A DNA stretch of 64,000 bases, from assembly GCF_003688405.1 (NCBI RefSeq), contig NZ_REFC01000011.1:496001-560000 (forward strand). Reading direction: 5' to 3'. Under the pieces are notes generated by a model. The model was not told the origin of the DNA. It searched no databases and worked only from the letters and a program-made list of their open reading frames with translations. The stretch is from Ulvibacter antarcticus. GTDB lineage: Bacteria > Bacteroidota > Bacteroidia > Flavobacteriales > Flavobacteriaceae. This document shows positions 8,596 to 17,302 of this stretch, one piece after another. The position numbers and the translations under genes were made by a program. Each line of letters opens with the position of its first letter. Positions within the stretch are counted from its first letter, which is position 1.

Positions 8596-9055
8596 ACGAA
8601 AATTTTTAGTGACATCAGATTCTTATAAAAAAGAAGCCTTCAAAAATAATCGAATCGTGCAAGGCTTTTTAAACACAAATCCCGAACGTACAGTTCGCGT
8701 GAGAATTAAAGGAGATCAAGGTTTTATTACGGTCAAGGGAATTTCAAACGAGGCAGGCACTATTAGGAAGGAATGGGAGAAAGAAATTACATTGGAAGAT
8801 GCCGAAATGTTACTGGAATTATGCGAAGAAGGAGTGATCGATAAAATGCGATATGAGGTAAATGCAGGAAATCATATCTTTGAAATTGATGAGTTCTTCG
8901 GAAAAAACCTAGGTCTCGTAGTAGCAGAAATAGAACTTTCAGAAGAAAACGAAACCTTTCTGAAACCTTCTTGGTTGGGAGAAGAGGTTACTGGTCAAGT
9001 AAAATATTACAATTCACAGCTAAGTAAAAACCCATATCAATTATGGAAAAAATAA
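8582..9055 (+). CDS. CYTH domain protein (triphosphate-tunnel enzyme)
   Basis: Member of the CyaB/thiamine triphosphatase superfamily, which hydrolyses triphosphorylated substrates inside a beta-tunnel. The signature ExExK appears at the very start (MLEIERKFLV), followed by charged tunnel strands (RTVRVRIKGDQGFITVKG, EIDEFFGKNLGLVVAEIEL). 157 residues, a compact single domain. The frame can be opened at TTG 8576, but ATG 8582 places the ExExK motif at the usual position, so it is preferred. Likely a tripolyphosphatase; cyclase activity is less likely. Overlaps both neighbouring genes. Confidence 0.88.
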   Translation: MLEIERKFLVTSDSYKKEAFKNNRIVQGFLNTNPERTVRVRIKGDQGFITVKGISNEAGTIRKEWEKEITLEDAEMLLELCEEGVIDKMRYEVNAGNHIFEIDEFFGKNLGLVVAEIELSEENETFLKPSWLGEEVTGQVKYYNSQLSKNPYQLWKK

Positions 9056-9561
9056 AGATAAAAAAGTACATTACTCTAGTCGTACTTCTATGCTTAATCT
9101 TCGTCGGCTGCAACACTAAAATGCATGAGGAGCATAGTCATACTGCCGAGCCATGCCCTGAAAAAGAAGTCAAATCAGCTTCAGAAATAAAAAAGGAGTT
9201 GACCGAAAAAGGTTTTCAAATCTTTGACTATGTCGATGATAAGACCGGAGATACCATCATCATGCAGCAATATTTCATGGCTTATCTCAAAAGAGGTCCC
9301 AATCGTTCACAGAGCAAAGAAGTTGCAGACAGCCTGCAAACACTGCACTTGGCACATTTAGGGCGAATGTATGAGGAAGGCTTTGCCGATATTTCCGGAC
9401 CTTTTGGAGACGATCAGGATGTGAGAGGAATTACGATCTATAATGTTCCAACCATGAAAATGGCCGACAGCCTTGCGAATTTGGATCCTATGGTTAAATC
9501 AGGTAGGCTGATGATTGAAATTCGTCCTTGGTGGGCTGGCAAAGGATTTCCGTTGCGTTAG
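9043..9561 (+). CDS. YCII-related lipoprotein
   Basis: 172 residues with an N-terminal lipoprotein signal (IKIKKYITLVVLLCLIFVGC, Cys23) and a His-rich segment just after it (MHEEHSHTAEPC) that could bind metal. From about residue 60 on the sequence resembles a YCII-type ferredoxin-like domain (YFMAYLKRGPNRSQ, HLAHLGRMYEEGFADISGPFGDD, DPMVKSGRLMIEIRPWW), with the His and Asp positions conserved in that family. The start overlaps the CYTH gene by 13 nt. A secreted YCII protein is uncommon; the substrate is unknown. Confidence 0.75.
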   Translation: MEKIKIKKYITLVVLLCLIFVGCNTKMHEEHSHTAEPCPEKEVKSASEIKKELTEKGFQIFDYVDDKTGDTIIMQQYFMAYLKRGPNRSQSKEVADSLQTLHLAHLGRMYEEGFADISGPFGDDQDVRGITIYNVPTMKMADSLANLDPMVKSGRLMIEIRPWWAGKGFPLR

Positions 9562-9571
9562 ATAAGAGTTT

Positions 9572-10297
9572 TTAACGTACTTTTTTGATGATTTCCCTAA
9601 TCAATTCAGCGTTCGATTCCATAAGAACGCCTTCTTCAAAAAAAGCGGAACTGTGCATAGAAACTTTCGGGGGATTGGTGAGCAGCTGTTTTTTCAGAGT
9701 TGCTGAAAAGTGAACGCTTGTAAATCCTGCTTCTTTAAATTCCAGTATATTTTGAAGGTTTATTCCGCTTCCTGGCATAATTGCTATAGTGGCTTCGGAA
9801 AGGTTTAGTAATTGTTTTAATAATACGATGCCTTCAATCGCCTTTGGTTGTTGCCCGGAACTTAGTATTCTGTTAACCCCTAATTTCTGAAGGATTTGCA
9901 ATGATTCAAAAGGATCTCTGCACCAATCGAAAGCCCGATGAAAAGTCAATTCCATTTCTGCGCTAGCGTCTAAAAAACGTTTCACAGTGACTTCATCCAC
10001 TTCATTTTCCGAAGTAAGCGCTCCACAAACCACTCCCGCACAACCCATCTTTCCGCAGAATGAAATATCCCGCAACATCACTTCGATTTCATCTTCAGAA
10101 TAGGTAAAATTCCCACTCCTCGGACGAATAAGCACATGCACTGGAATACATAATTCAGACATCACTTTTTCTATCAACCCATATGAAGGAGTTAACCCGC
10201 CAACCGAAAGTTCTGTACATAATTCAATGCGATCGGCGCCTGCATCTTGGGCAGCCTTTGCACTGGTAAAACTATTTGCACAAATTTCTATTTTCAT
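9572..10297 (-). CDS. cutC: CutC family protein
   Basis: TIM-barrel protein of 241 residues, recognised from the start MKIEICANSFTSAKAAQDAGADRIELC, the middle IRPRSGNFTYSEDEIEVMLRDI, and TFHRAFDWCRDPFESLQIL. Historically named for copper homeostasis, but the biochemical role remains unsettled. It is located downstream of two glycosidase genes on the same strand, separated by a small palindromic repeat, so it may be part of their transcript. A sugar-related role would be speculation. Confidence 0.93.
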   Translation of the reverse strand: MKIEICANSFTSAKAAQDAGADRIELCTELSVGGLTPSYGLIEKVMSELCIPVHVLIRPRSGNFTYSEDEIEVMLRDISFCGKMGCAGVVCGALTSENEVDEVTVKRFLDASAEMELTFHRAFDWCRDPFESLQILQKLGVNRILSSGQQPKAIEGIVLLKQLLNLSEATIAIMPGSGINLQNILEFKEAGFTSVHFSATLKKQLLTNPPKVSMHSSAFFEEGVLMESNAELIREIIKKVR

Positions 10298-10303
10298 ATT
10301 TTG

Positions 10304-10323
10304 TTCGGCTGAGCGCAGTCGAA
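10304..10323. repeat. Short intergenic palindrome, GAGCGCAGTCGAA family
   Basis: TTCGGCTG-AGCG-CAGTCGAA forms an 8-bp stem with one G-T pair and a 4-nt loop. The same core (TTCGACTGCGCTCAG and variants) is widely dispersed between genes in flavobacterial genomes. Here it separates cutC from the GH20 gene. Confidence 0.65.
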
Positions 10324-10341
10324 GCCTCTTTTACTATTATA

Positions 10342-12633
10342 TTACTTAATTACAACTTCATCAATAAAGGTCCAGGCATTATTTTCTGAACCTTGCGATC
10401 CCTCCGGAATCATACCGAAACTAGGAACTTTAATAAGTAGTTTTTTTGTCTTTACAGCTTCAAATTCTAGCAAAACTTCGACTATAGTTGTATCATTTTT
10501 AGGAGCAATCGCTACTTCAGAACTAACTAAATTACCATCTAAAAGTTCAACACAAAGACTTGCTTTTTTCGGCGCATATATCCATTGTCCGTTCGCATTA
10601 TAAAACCGAAGAGCAACAGAATTCACCTCAGTTTCTTCAGGAAAATCGATTGAAATCTCTACATCATCTCCCCAGAAACCTAACCATTCCTTATCTCCAT
10701 ATCGGCTGTTACTACCTTGAATTCCGTTGATAAGCGCCTCTTTTCCTCCCGCACTATAAGAGGCATGAGGGTTAACATTTAAGTGAACTTTTCCCAAGAT
10801 TCCTTTATGATAGTGAATTGTATCTGTAAATGGACGTCCTAATACTTTACCCACTTTATAGACCCTTGCTTTAATAACAGCATCTTTAGAAATTGGAATT
10901 GGCGTTTTGTATATTTTCTCTTCCGAGGCATTTAAAGAATAACGTATTTCCTTTCCTGAAGTAGGTGTTGTTAATTCATAAAGCACCTTATCATCTTCTT
11001 TTAAAACACGACCCTCAATTTCATACAAATGATTGGCATAATTGACTCTCAGGGCATCAAGTCGTTCTAAAAACGGTTCTACTCTTAAAAGAAAATTTGC
11101 ATAATCTTCTTCAAGATTTTCCGAAGGACCACTCCAAACCACTTCGCTCATCGCCAGTATTCTGGGGAATACCATATATTCAACCTGTTCTTTAGTTGCT
11201 ATGTATTCGGTCCAAATGTTGCCTTGAGCGCCCAAAATAAACTTAGAATCAGCAGCGTCTAGTTCATCGGGAATCGGATTAAAACTGAAGACTTTCTTTA
11301 ATGGCAAATATCCTCCAATTGCCAAAGGTTCGTCTGAATTTTCAGATTGGTAGTAATCAAAGTAAGCGTGTGATGTAGGCGTCATGATCACCGGATGCTT
11401 TTGCTTGGCAGCTTCAATTCCGCCAGAGGTTCCACGCCAGGACATTACGGTAGCGTTGGGGGCAAGCCCGCCCTCTAGAATCTCATCCCAGCCAATAATC
11501 TTTTTTCCTTTGCTATTTAGAAATGTTTCTATCTTCTTAATGAAATAGCTTTGCAATCCTTTTTCGTCTTTTAGGTTGTGCTCTTTGATTAATTTCTGAC
11601 AATGAGCGCAGGTCTTCCATTGCACTTTTGGTGCTTCATCACCGCCAATATGTATATATTCTCCGGGAAATAATTCCGCGACTTCTGTGAGAACATTCTC
11701 TAAAAAGGCAAATGTTTTTTGGTTCGGACAAAAGATGTTTTCGAAAACACCCCATTTAGTCGCTACTTTCACATCTTTCCCGTTGCAACATAATTCGGGA
11801 TAGGCACTAATGGCTGCCTGTGCATGTCCGGGCATTTCGATCTCGGGAATAATAGTGACATTGTGCTTCGTTGCAAATTCAACAATCTCTTTGATGTCTT
11901 CCTGAGTATAGAATCCGCCATACCTTTTCCTATCGAATAGCTGTGGGTTTTCATTGTAATGTCCAATAAGCGTTTCGTCTCGATATGCGCCATTATTAGT
12001 TAGATCGGGATATTGCAATATTTCTATACGCCAACCTTGGTCATCGGTGAGATGCCAATGAAAATAGTTCATTTTTAGTAATGCTAAGTACGATATATAT
12101 TCTTTGATAAATTCCTTCGGAAAGAAATGACGGGAAACATCCAAATGCATACCTCTGTAAGGAAATTTCGGTGCATCCTGGATTTTTAACTGCGGAATTA
12201 CAGCCGTCTGATTATGAATATTGTTTTGTGTTTCAAAAAATACAGGAAGCAATTGTCGTAATGTCTGTACACCGTAAAAAGCACCTGAAGCATCTGAAGC
12301 TTTTATAATGATGTTGTTTTCTGAAACGATTAAAGAATAAGCTTCCATCGCTTGAGCTGCATCTTTTAAAATTTTAATCTGTGCCGTTTCTTCGGAAGCC
12401 TTTTCCATCGGGATTCCAGCTCCCATTTGAAGAAAGCCACTAAGGAAATTAGCAACTACCTCAAATTCTTGATCGGCAAATAGGGTAGTTTTATTATCTA
12501 ATGTAAATGTCCCGTCCATTACCTCAATTTGCTGAGGTTTTGGAATTAATGCATTCGTGAGATCCGTTGTTGTTTCTGATTTACAACCAATTATTAGTAC
12601 AGACACTAAAAGAAAAAGGATCACTTTTTTCAT
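10342..12633 (-). CDS. Beta-N-acetylhexosaminidase, GH20, lipoprotein
   Basis: Removes terminal beta-GlcNAc or GalNAc by substrate-assisted catalysis. 763 residues: lipobox ending at Cys17 (VLIIGC), GH20 N-terminal domain about 28-150, catalytic TIM barrel about 155-500 with the Asp-Glu pair D332-E333 in HIGGDEAPK, and C-terminal beta domains, the last resembling a discoidin-like module. Expected at the cell surface or periplasm. The start codon overlaps the stop of the beta-mannosidase gene by 4 nt, so the two enzymes are translationally coupled. Together they could dismantle the Man-beta-1,4-GlcNAc core of N-glycans or manno-chito oligosaccharides. Confidence 0.96.
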   Translation of the reverse strand: MKKVILFLLVSVLIIGCKSETTTDLTNALIPKPQQIEVMDGTFTLDNKTTLFADQEFEVVANFLSGFLQMGAGIPMEKASEETAQIKILKDAAQAMEAYSLIVSENNIIIKASDASGAFYGVQTLRQLLPVFFETQNNIHNQTAVIPQLKIQDAPKFPYRGMHLDVSRHFFPKEFIKEYISYLALLKMNYFHWHLTDDQGWRIEILQYPDLTNNGAYRDETLIGHYNENPQLFDRKRYGGFYTQEDIKEIVEFATKHNVTIIPEIEMPGHAQAAISAYPELCCNGKDVKVATKWGVFENIFCPNQKTFAFLENVLTEVAELFPGEYIHIGGDEAPKVQWKTCAHCQKLIKEHNLKDEKGLQSYFIKKIETFLNSKGKKIIGWDEILEGGLAPNATVMSWRGTSGGIEAAKQKHPVIMTPTSHAYFDYYQSENSDEPLAIGGYLPLKKVFSFNPIPDELDAADSKFILGAQGNIWTEYIATKEQVEYMVFPRILAMSEVVWSGPSENLEEDYANFLLRVEPFLERLDALRVNYANHLYEIEGRVLKEDDKVLYELTTPTSGKEIRYSLNASEEKIYKTPIPISKDAVIKARVYKVGKVLGRPFTDTIHYHKGILGKVHLNVNPHASYSAGGKEALINGIQGSNSRYGDKEWLGFWGDDVEISIDFPEETEVNSVALRFYNANGQWIYAPKKASLCVELLDGNLVSSEVAIAPKNDTTIVEVLLEFEAVKTKKLLIKVPSFGMIPEGSQGSENNAWTFIDEVVIK

Positions 12634-15116
12634 GGGTTCAGGATTTTATTGAGCGTTTTCATTTTTACGACAACTTCGGAAGCTTCGGTGTATAACTCAA
12701 TCTCTTTTGCTTCTCCGGGCAGGAGATCGAAGAAGTTGTCACTAAAATCACCACGGCTTTCAGAAAATAAAAATACGTCTTTTTGAAGGGTTTCAGAAGT
12801 AAGGGAAATTAAAAAACCATAGCTCGTTTTCACTACGTCCATACTAATATCCTGTATTGGCAATTTCAAATCTTTAGGCTTTCCGAAGAAATAAACCTCT
12901 TTTAAATCCCCAAAATGAATCTCTGCATAACTGGCGTTTCTATCAAAATTGAGATCTTTAAGAAAAACTTCAAATACGATTTCATTTTTGTCATAAAAAG
13001 AATGCACCACTGCTGTACCTGATTCGAACAAATTCCTGCCTGAAAAATCACGAATTATCACAAACATATCGGCAGCCATTGAAGTGAGATTGTCATCTAC
13101 TACCGCAATCTTCAGGATATTATTTTCAACTTTCGGAATAATTAAAAGGTTCTCAAATGCTTTTTTCACTTTGTAATGAAGCGCTTTCTCACGTCCTAGT
13201 CCGTCAATTCCCGACCAGGAAACTACCGGCCAACAATCGTTTAATTGCCAGTACAAACTTCCCATATTGTAAGGCTTCGCAAGTCTGTGCGCTCGAATTC
13301 CTTTGGTGATTCCGTAGGCTTGTAACAACTGACTCACATATACATAATCTTCATCGTTCTCGGGAACAGGAAAATCACGTTCCATATATTCGCGAATAAG
13401 TTGAAAACCTCTTTTGTGTTTTTGATGCGTCTCAAAAGCGGGGTGATCTAGATCGATATTCTCTTGCTCAGTAAAATATTGGATAGCTTCTATCGACGGA
13501 AAAGATTGAAATCCGAACTCACTCATAAACCGCGGTACTTGTTCCTCAAAGTGCTCGAACGGATACCCGTCGTGCCATACCCACCAATCATGGGCATCGC
13601 CTTCAAATTCAAAACGTTTATTACCCCGACCGTATTTAGGAGAGGTTTCCCAATAATCAATCGAAGGATTTAGACTATCCACCACTTTTGGAAGGATATG
13701 ATTAAAAAGCGCATAGTATCCATTCCAGATTTCCTGCTTTTGAGTCTCAGTTTTACCATCTTTCCATCCCCATCGATGCCAGCCCTCACTATTTTCGTTA
13801 TTACCACACCATAATGCAATGCTGGGATGCTGTCGAAGCCGTTTCACATTATCAATTGCCTCCTGCTTTGCATTTTCCAAGAAGTCGTCGTCGCCGGGAT
13901 ACATGGCGCAGGCGTACATAAAATCCTGCCAGAGAAGAATTCCTTTTTTGTCACAGAGGTCATAAAAAGCATCGTCTTCATAAACGCCGCCACCCCAGAT
14001 TCGGAGCATATTCATATTTGCATCCACGGCCTGATCTAATAATGTTTCTCTTTGATGCTTTGTCACATCAGCTAAAAATATGTTCTGCGGAATGTAATTC
14101 GCACCCTTCATATACACAGGAATTCCATTGAGTTTAAAGTAAAAACTTTCTCCGATGCTGTCTTTTTCGGCAACCAATTTGATGGTGCGTAAACCCACTT
14201 TTTTTGAAATAGAATCAATAATACTATTGCCATGTTTTACATAAACAGTGATGTCATATAAAAAAGGTTCTCCTAGATTGTGAGTCCACCACAGCTTGGG
14301 GTTTTTAATCTGAAACGGAACAGCATATTCATCTTTTGAACCATAGACTTCAACACTTTGATTAAGACGTTCTCCGGTCGTATTATTTACAATTTCGATG
14401 GTATTGATGTCATGTTGAGGTGTGTCCAGATCGAGAAAGGCGGTTAGCGTTGCAAGTGAATCTAAAACATTAATTGATTCTGTCTTTAAAAACACGTCTT
14501 TAAGTCGGATGTTGTCGTAAGAAATGAGCGAAATATCTCGCCAAATACCCATAGTTTTTATGGTAGGACCCCAATCCCAACCATATTGAAATTGTGGTTT
14601 TCGTGTAAATACTCTTAGGCCTTCAGGAAGGGTATAATCGAGTTTATCTGCCTGGATTTTTTCGATAGAATCGGTGCTTTTAAAGATAATTTTAAGTTCA
14701 TTTTCTTCGGAAAGGATATCGCTCACATCTGCTTCCCAGCTTCTGAAAGCATTATTTGCAGTGAGAATTAGGGAGTCATTCAGAAAAACAGAAGCATAGG
14801 TGTCGAGACCTTCAAATTTTAGAAAATGTTTGGTTTTTTTCTGAAGCGCTTCAGAAATAGTAAAGACTTTTTTGTACTGCCAGTTTTTTTCAGAAATCCA
14901 CTGAATGGAATCTTCATTATTCAGTTTAAACGAATCTGGAATCTTTCCGAAGGACAAAAGATCGGTTTGCACCGTCCCGGGAACAGTAGCTTTTTGCCAA
15001 TCATTGGAGTTTAATTCAGAAAATTGCCAATTATCATTTAATAATAAAGTATTATTTGAAGACTCATAGCAAGAAGTCAGCAGAAGGAGCAAGAGAAGAA
15101 AAGGAATTATTCTCAT
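12630..15116 (-). CDS. Beta-mannosidase, GH2, lipoprotein
   Basis: Cleaves beta-mannosides from the non-reducing end. 828 residues: lipoprotein signal (LLLLLLLTSC, Cys16), jelly-roll GH2 N-terminal domain, Ig-like sandwich, and TIM barrel. The acid/base Glu is in LWCGNNEN (about residue 440) and the nucleophile in FMSEFGFQS (about residue 532). The WCGNNEN motif is typical of beta-mannosidases rather than beta-galactosidases. First gene of the unit; the 4-nt overlap couples it to GH20. No SusC/SusD pair is in the window, so this is not a classical polysaccharide utilisation locus. Confidence 0.94.
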   Translation of the reverse strand: MRIIPFLLLLLLLTSCYESSNNTLLLNDNWQFSELNSNDWQKATVPGTVQTDLLSFGKIPDSFKLNNEDSIQWISEKNWQYKKVFTISEALQKKTKHFLKFEGLDTYASVFLNDSLILTANNAFRSWEADVSDILSEENELKIIFKSTDSIEKIQADKLDYTLPEGLRVFTRKPQFQYGWDWGPTIKTMGIWRDISLISYDNIRLKDVFLKTESINVLDSLATLTAFLDLDTPQHDINTIEIVNNTTGERLNQSVEVYGSKDEYAVPFQIKNPKLWWTHNLGEPFLYDITVYVKHGNSIIDSISKKVGLRTIKLVAEKDSIGESFYFKLNGIPVYMKGANYIPQNIFLADVTKHQRETLLDQAVDANMNMLRIWGGGVYEDDAFYDLCDKKGILLWQDFMYACAMYPGDDDFLENAKQEAIDNVKRLRQHPSIALWCGNNENSEGWHRWGWKDGKTETQKQEIWNGYYALFNHILPKVVDSLNPSIDYWETSPKYGRGNKRFEFEGDAHDWWVWHDGYPFEHFEEQVPRFMSEFGFQSFPSIEAIQYFTEQENIDLDHPAFETHQKHKRGFQLIREYMERDFPVPENDEDYVYVSQLLQAYGITKGIRAHRLAKPYNMGSLYWQLNDCWPVVSWSGIDGLGREKALHYKVKKAFENLLIIPKVENNILKIAVVDDNLTSMAADMFVIIRDFSGRNLFESGTAVVHSFYDKNEIVFEVFLKDLNFDRNASYAEIHFGDLKEVYFFGKPKDLKLPIQDISMDVVKTSYGFLISLTSETLQKDVFLFSESRGDFSDNFFDLLPGEAKEIELYTEASEVVVKMKTLNKILNP

Positions 15117-15188
15117 GCCACTAAAATAGGCATTAAGTTTGAGGCCGGAAATTCGCTTGGCAACTTTCCGATTAGGCAGCGAAATGAT

Positions 15189-15791
15189 TTACTCTTCGAT
15201 TGGGAAGTAAATAGGCATTTGTTCAGGCTTCACCAAAATACCTCGCAGATTAAAAATGATGAGATGATTTAGCATTTGTTGTGTACCGTAATGATTGTTA
15301 AAATCGGGGTTTGCTAAAATTTTATCGATTTTATAAAGATGTAATTGGCAGAAGAGCTCTAAGTTAACATCCTTTCTAATCTCATTGACTTTCTGGGCTT
15401 CCTCCAATAAACCTTGAATAATGTCGAAAACGATTGTCTTTTTATTGTTTTCATAGCAAATATGAGTGGCTACATGGTATTTTTTAAGTTCTGAATAGAA
15501 AGCAGGATCGTAAGAAAGTAATCTATTTATCCCGTAATGATAAATGAGGATAATTTTTTCAAGTGGTGAAATGATCTTTTCTAGAATTCGTCCGATTTTC
15601 TTAAAATGCTCACTAAAAATATAGTTAACAGTTTGTTCAATGAGGAGTTCCTTACTTCCGAAATGGACATATAGTGTCTTTTTTGAAATACTCAATTCAT
15701 GCGCAATATCATCCATCGAAACACTCTTCACGCCATACTTTTTGAATAAGGCGAGTGTTTTTATAATAATTCTATCACGCTCATTTTGCAT
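15189..15791 (-). CDS. TetR family transcriptional regulator
   Basis: 200-residue repressor. The N-terminal helix-turn-helix is clear (SMDDIAHELSISKKTLYVHFGSKELLIEQ, about residues 24-52), and the C-terminal ligand domain is divergent, as usual. It lies 88 bp downstream of the outer-membrane channel gene, on the same strand, as the last gene of the RND efflux cassette. It probably senses an efflux substrate. It contains one TTCCGAA motif, unlike most of the cassette. The target operator is not proven; two dyads before the first gene are candidates. Confidence 0.92.
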   Translation of the reverse strand: MQNERDRIIIKTLALFKKYGVKSVSMDDIAHELSISKKTLYVHFGSKELLIEQTVNYIFSEHFKKIGRILEKIISPLEKIILIYHYGINRLLSYDPAFYSELKKYHVATHICYENNKKTIVFDIIQGLLEEAQKVNEIRKDVNLELFCQLHLYKIDKILANPDFNNHYGTQQMLNHLIIFNLRGILVKPEQMPIYFPIEE

Positions 15792-15879
15792 AGTGTTTCA
15801 TCTTAAAAACAATCCCCGCACTGTATTGCTACAGCACAGGAATTATCAACCAACCAATCATGAAATCATTGTATTCTTT

Positions 15880-17298
15880 TTACTGCCATCCACCTCCAAG
15901 GGCTTCGTATAGGGTTACAACAGTTGATAGTTGTTGTAGTTTGCTATCTATAATATTGAGCTCTGCACTTAATGCGCTTTGTCTTGCAGTTAATAAATCT
16001 AAATAGTTGGCATAACCATTTTTAAGCAATTCTTCTGAATTTGCTTCGGCAGTACGTAAAGCTTCAACCTCGTTTTTTCTAAATTCAAATTTTTTAGTTT
16101 CGGCTTCATAAGAAAACAATGCGTTAGACACTTCACTACCTGCAACCAATAAGGTTTTCTTAAAATTTAACAACGAATTTTCTTGATTAGCAAGTGCGAC
16201 TTCTGTTTGAGTTTTAAGGCTTCGTTGATTTAAAAGCGGTTGAGTTAAACCACCTACTACTGTAGCGAACAAAGAATTTATATTTAATAACTTATCTAAT
16301 TCTAAACTTTGTAACCCTCCGGAAGCAGTTAATGTTAATGACGGATAAAGACTACTTCTAGCCACGTTTGTTAGCTCGAAATTTTTAATTAAGGCAAATT
16401 CGGCAGCCATAACGTCTGGTCTGTTTCTAAGCAATGTTGTTGGAACACCCAGCTTTATTTCTTGATCAATTTTTTGAAGATCCAAAGTGCTTCTATTAAA
16501 ATCCTGCGACGCTTTCCCTAACAAAATACTTAGTGTATTTTCCGTTTTAAAAATGGCCGTCTCAATATCTACTTCTAATGCTCTTGCATTATTATATTGC
16601 GCTATATTTTGATCTACTGCAACCTGAGTTACTTGCCCTGCGTCTTTTAATGCTTTAATTGTTTCTACACCACTTTCTCTAGTTACTAAGGTTTGCTTTG
16701 TCACTTCTAACTGTGCATCGAGCGCTAATAAGTTGTAATAGGTATTTGCAATGCTGGAAATCAATTGTGTCTTCACGGCTTGATGCCCTGCGACATTTTG
16801 CAAATATCCTGCTTGTGATGCTCTTTTATTACTTCTTATTTTCCCCCATATATCAGCTTCCCAAGATAAGTTTGCAGTAATATCATAAGTATCTAAACTT
16901 CCATTAAATAAAGTGCCAAACTGACTGTTCTCTGAATATTCTTGATGTGTAAAGTTAGGGCCTACGCTTAATGTTGGCAAATAACCTGCCTTACCTTGTT
17001 TTGCATAAGCTTCGGCCGCTACTATTTGCTGAATTGCAATACGAATGTCCATGTTATTTTGCAGACCTTCCTCTATATATTGTTGAAGATATTGATCTGT
17101 AAATAAGTCTTTCCAAGATACCTCTGCTATTGAAATACTATCAGTTGGAAGGTTTTCGGTTCTATAAAGCGCTTCGGTTTCTATATCTAAATCCGGCCTA
17201 ACATAATCCTTTGCTACAAAGCAACTTTGTAATGTTAAAGCAACGAATAGTAATAAAGCACCTTTGCTAAAATTTCTATGTTTTAAAATTGATTTCAT
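15880..17298 (-). CDS. RND efflux outer-membrane lipoprotein (OprM/NodT family)
   Basis: Outer-membrane channel of a tripartite pump. The lipobox LTLQSC places the modified Cys near residue 26; two internally similar TolC-like repeats follow, rich in coiled-coil heptads. 472 residues, normal. A longer reading would begin at TTG 17313 inside the pump gene; ATG 17298, 4 nt after the pump stop, gives a proper signal peptide and is preferred. Third structural gene of the cassette. TTCSGAA motifs are absent here. Confidence 0.95.
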   Translation of the reverse strand: MKSILKHRNFSKGALLLFVALTLQSCFVAKDYVRPDLDIETEALYRTENLPTDSISIAEVSWKDLFTDQYLQQYIEEGLQNNMDIRIAIQQIVAAEAYAKQGKAGYLPTLSVGPNFTHQEYSENSQFGTLFNGSLDTYDITANLSWEADIWGKIRSNKRASQAGYLQNVAGHQAVKTQLISSIANTYYNLLALDAQLEVTKQTLVTRESGVETIKALKDAGQVTQVAVDQNIAQYNNARALEVDIETAIFKTENTLSILLGKASQDFNRSTLDLQKIDQEIKLGVPTTLLRNRPDVMAAEFALIKNFELTNVARSSLYPSLTLTASGGLQSLELDKLLNINSLFATVVGGLTQPLLNQRSLKTQTEVALANQENSLLNFKKTLLVAGSEVSNALFSYEAETKKFEFRKNEVEALRTAEANSEELLKNGYANYLDLLTARQSALSAELNIIDSKLQQLSTVVTLYEALGGGWQ

Positions 17299-17302
17299 CG
17301 TT

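Noticed and set aside
12630-12660. Frameshift between the two glycosidase genes
   Set aside because: The 4-nt overlap is a normal ATGA-type stop/start; both proteins are full length with their own signal peptides.
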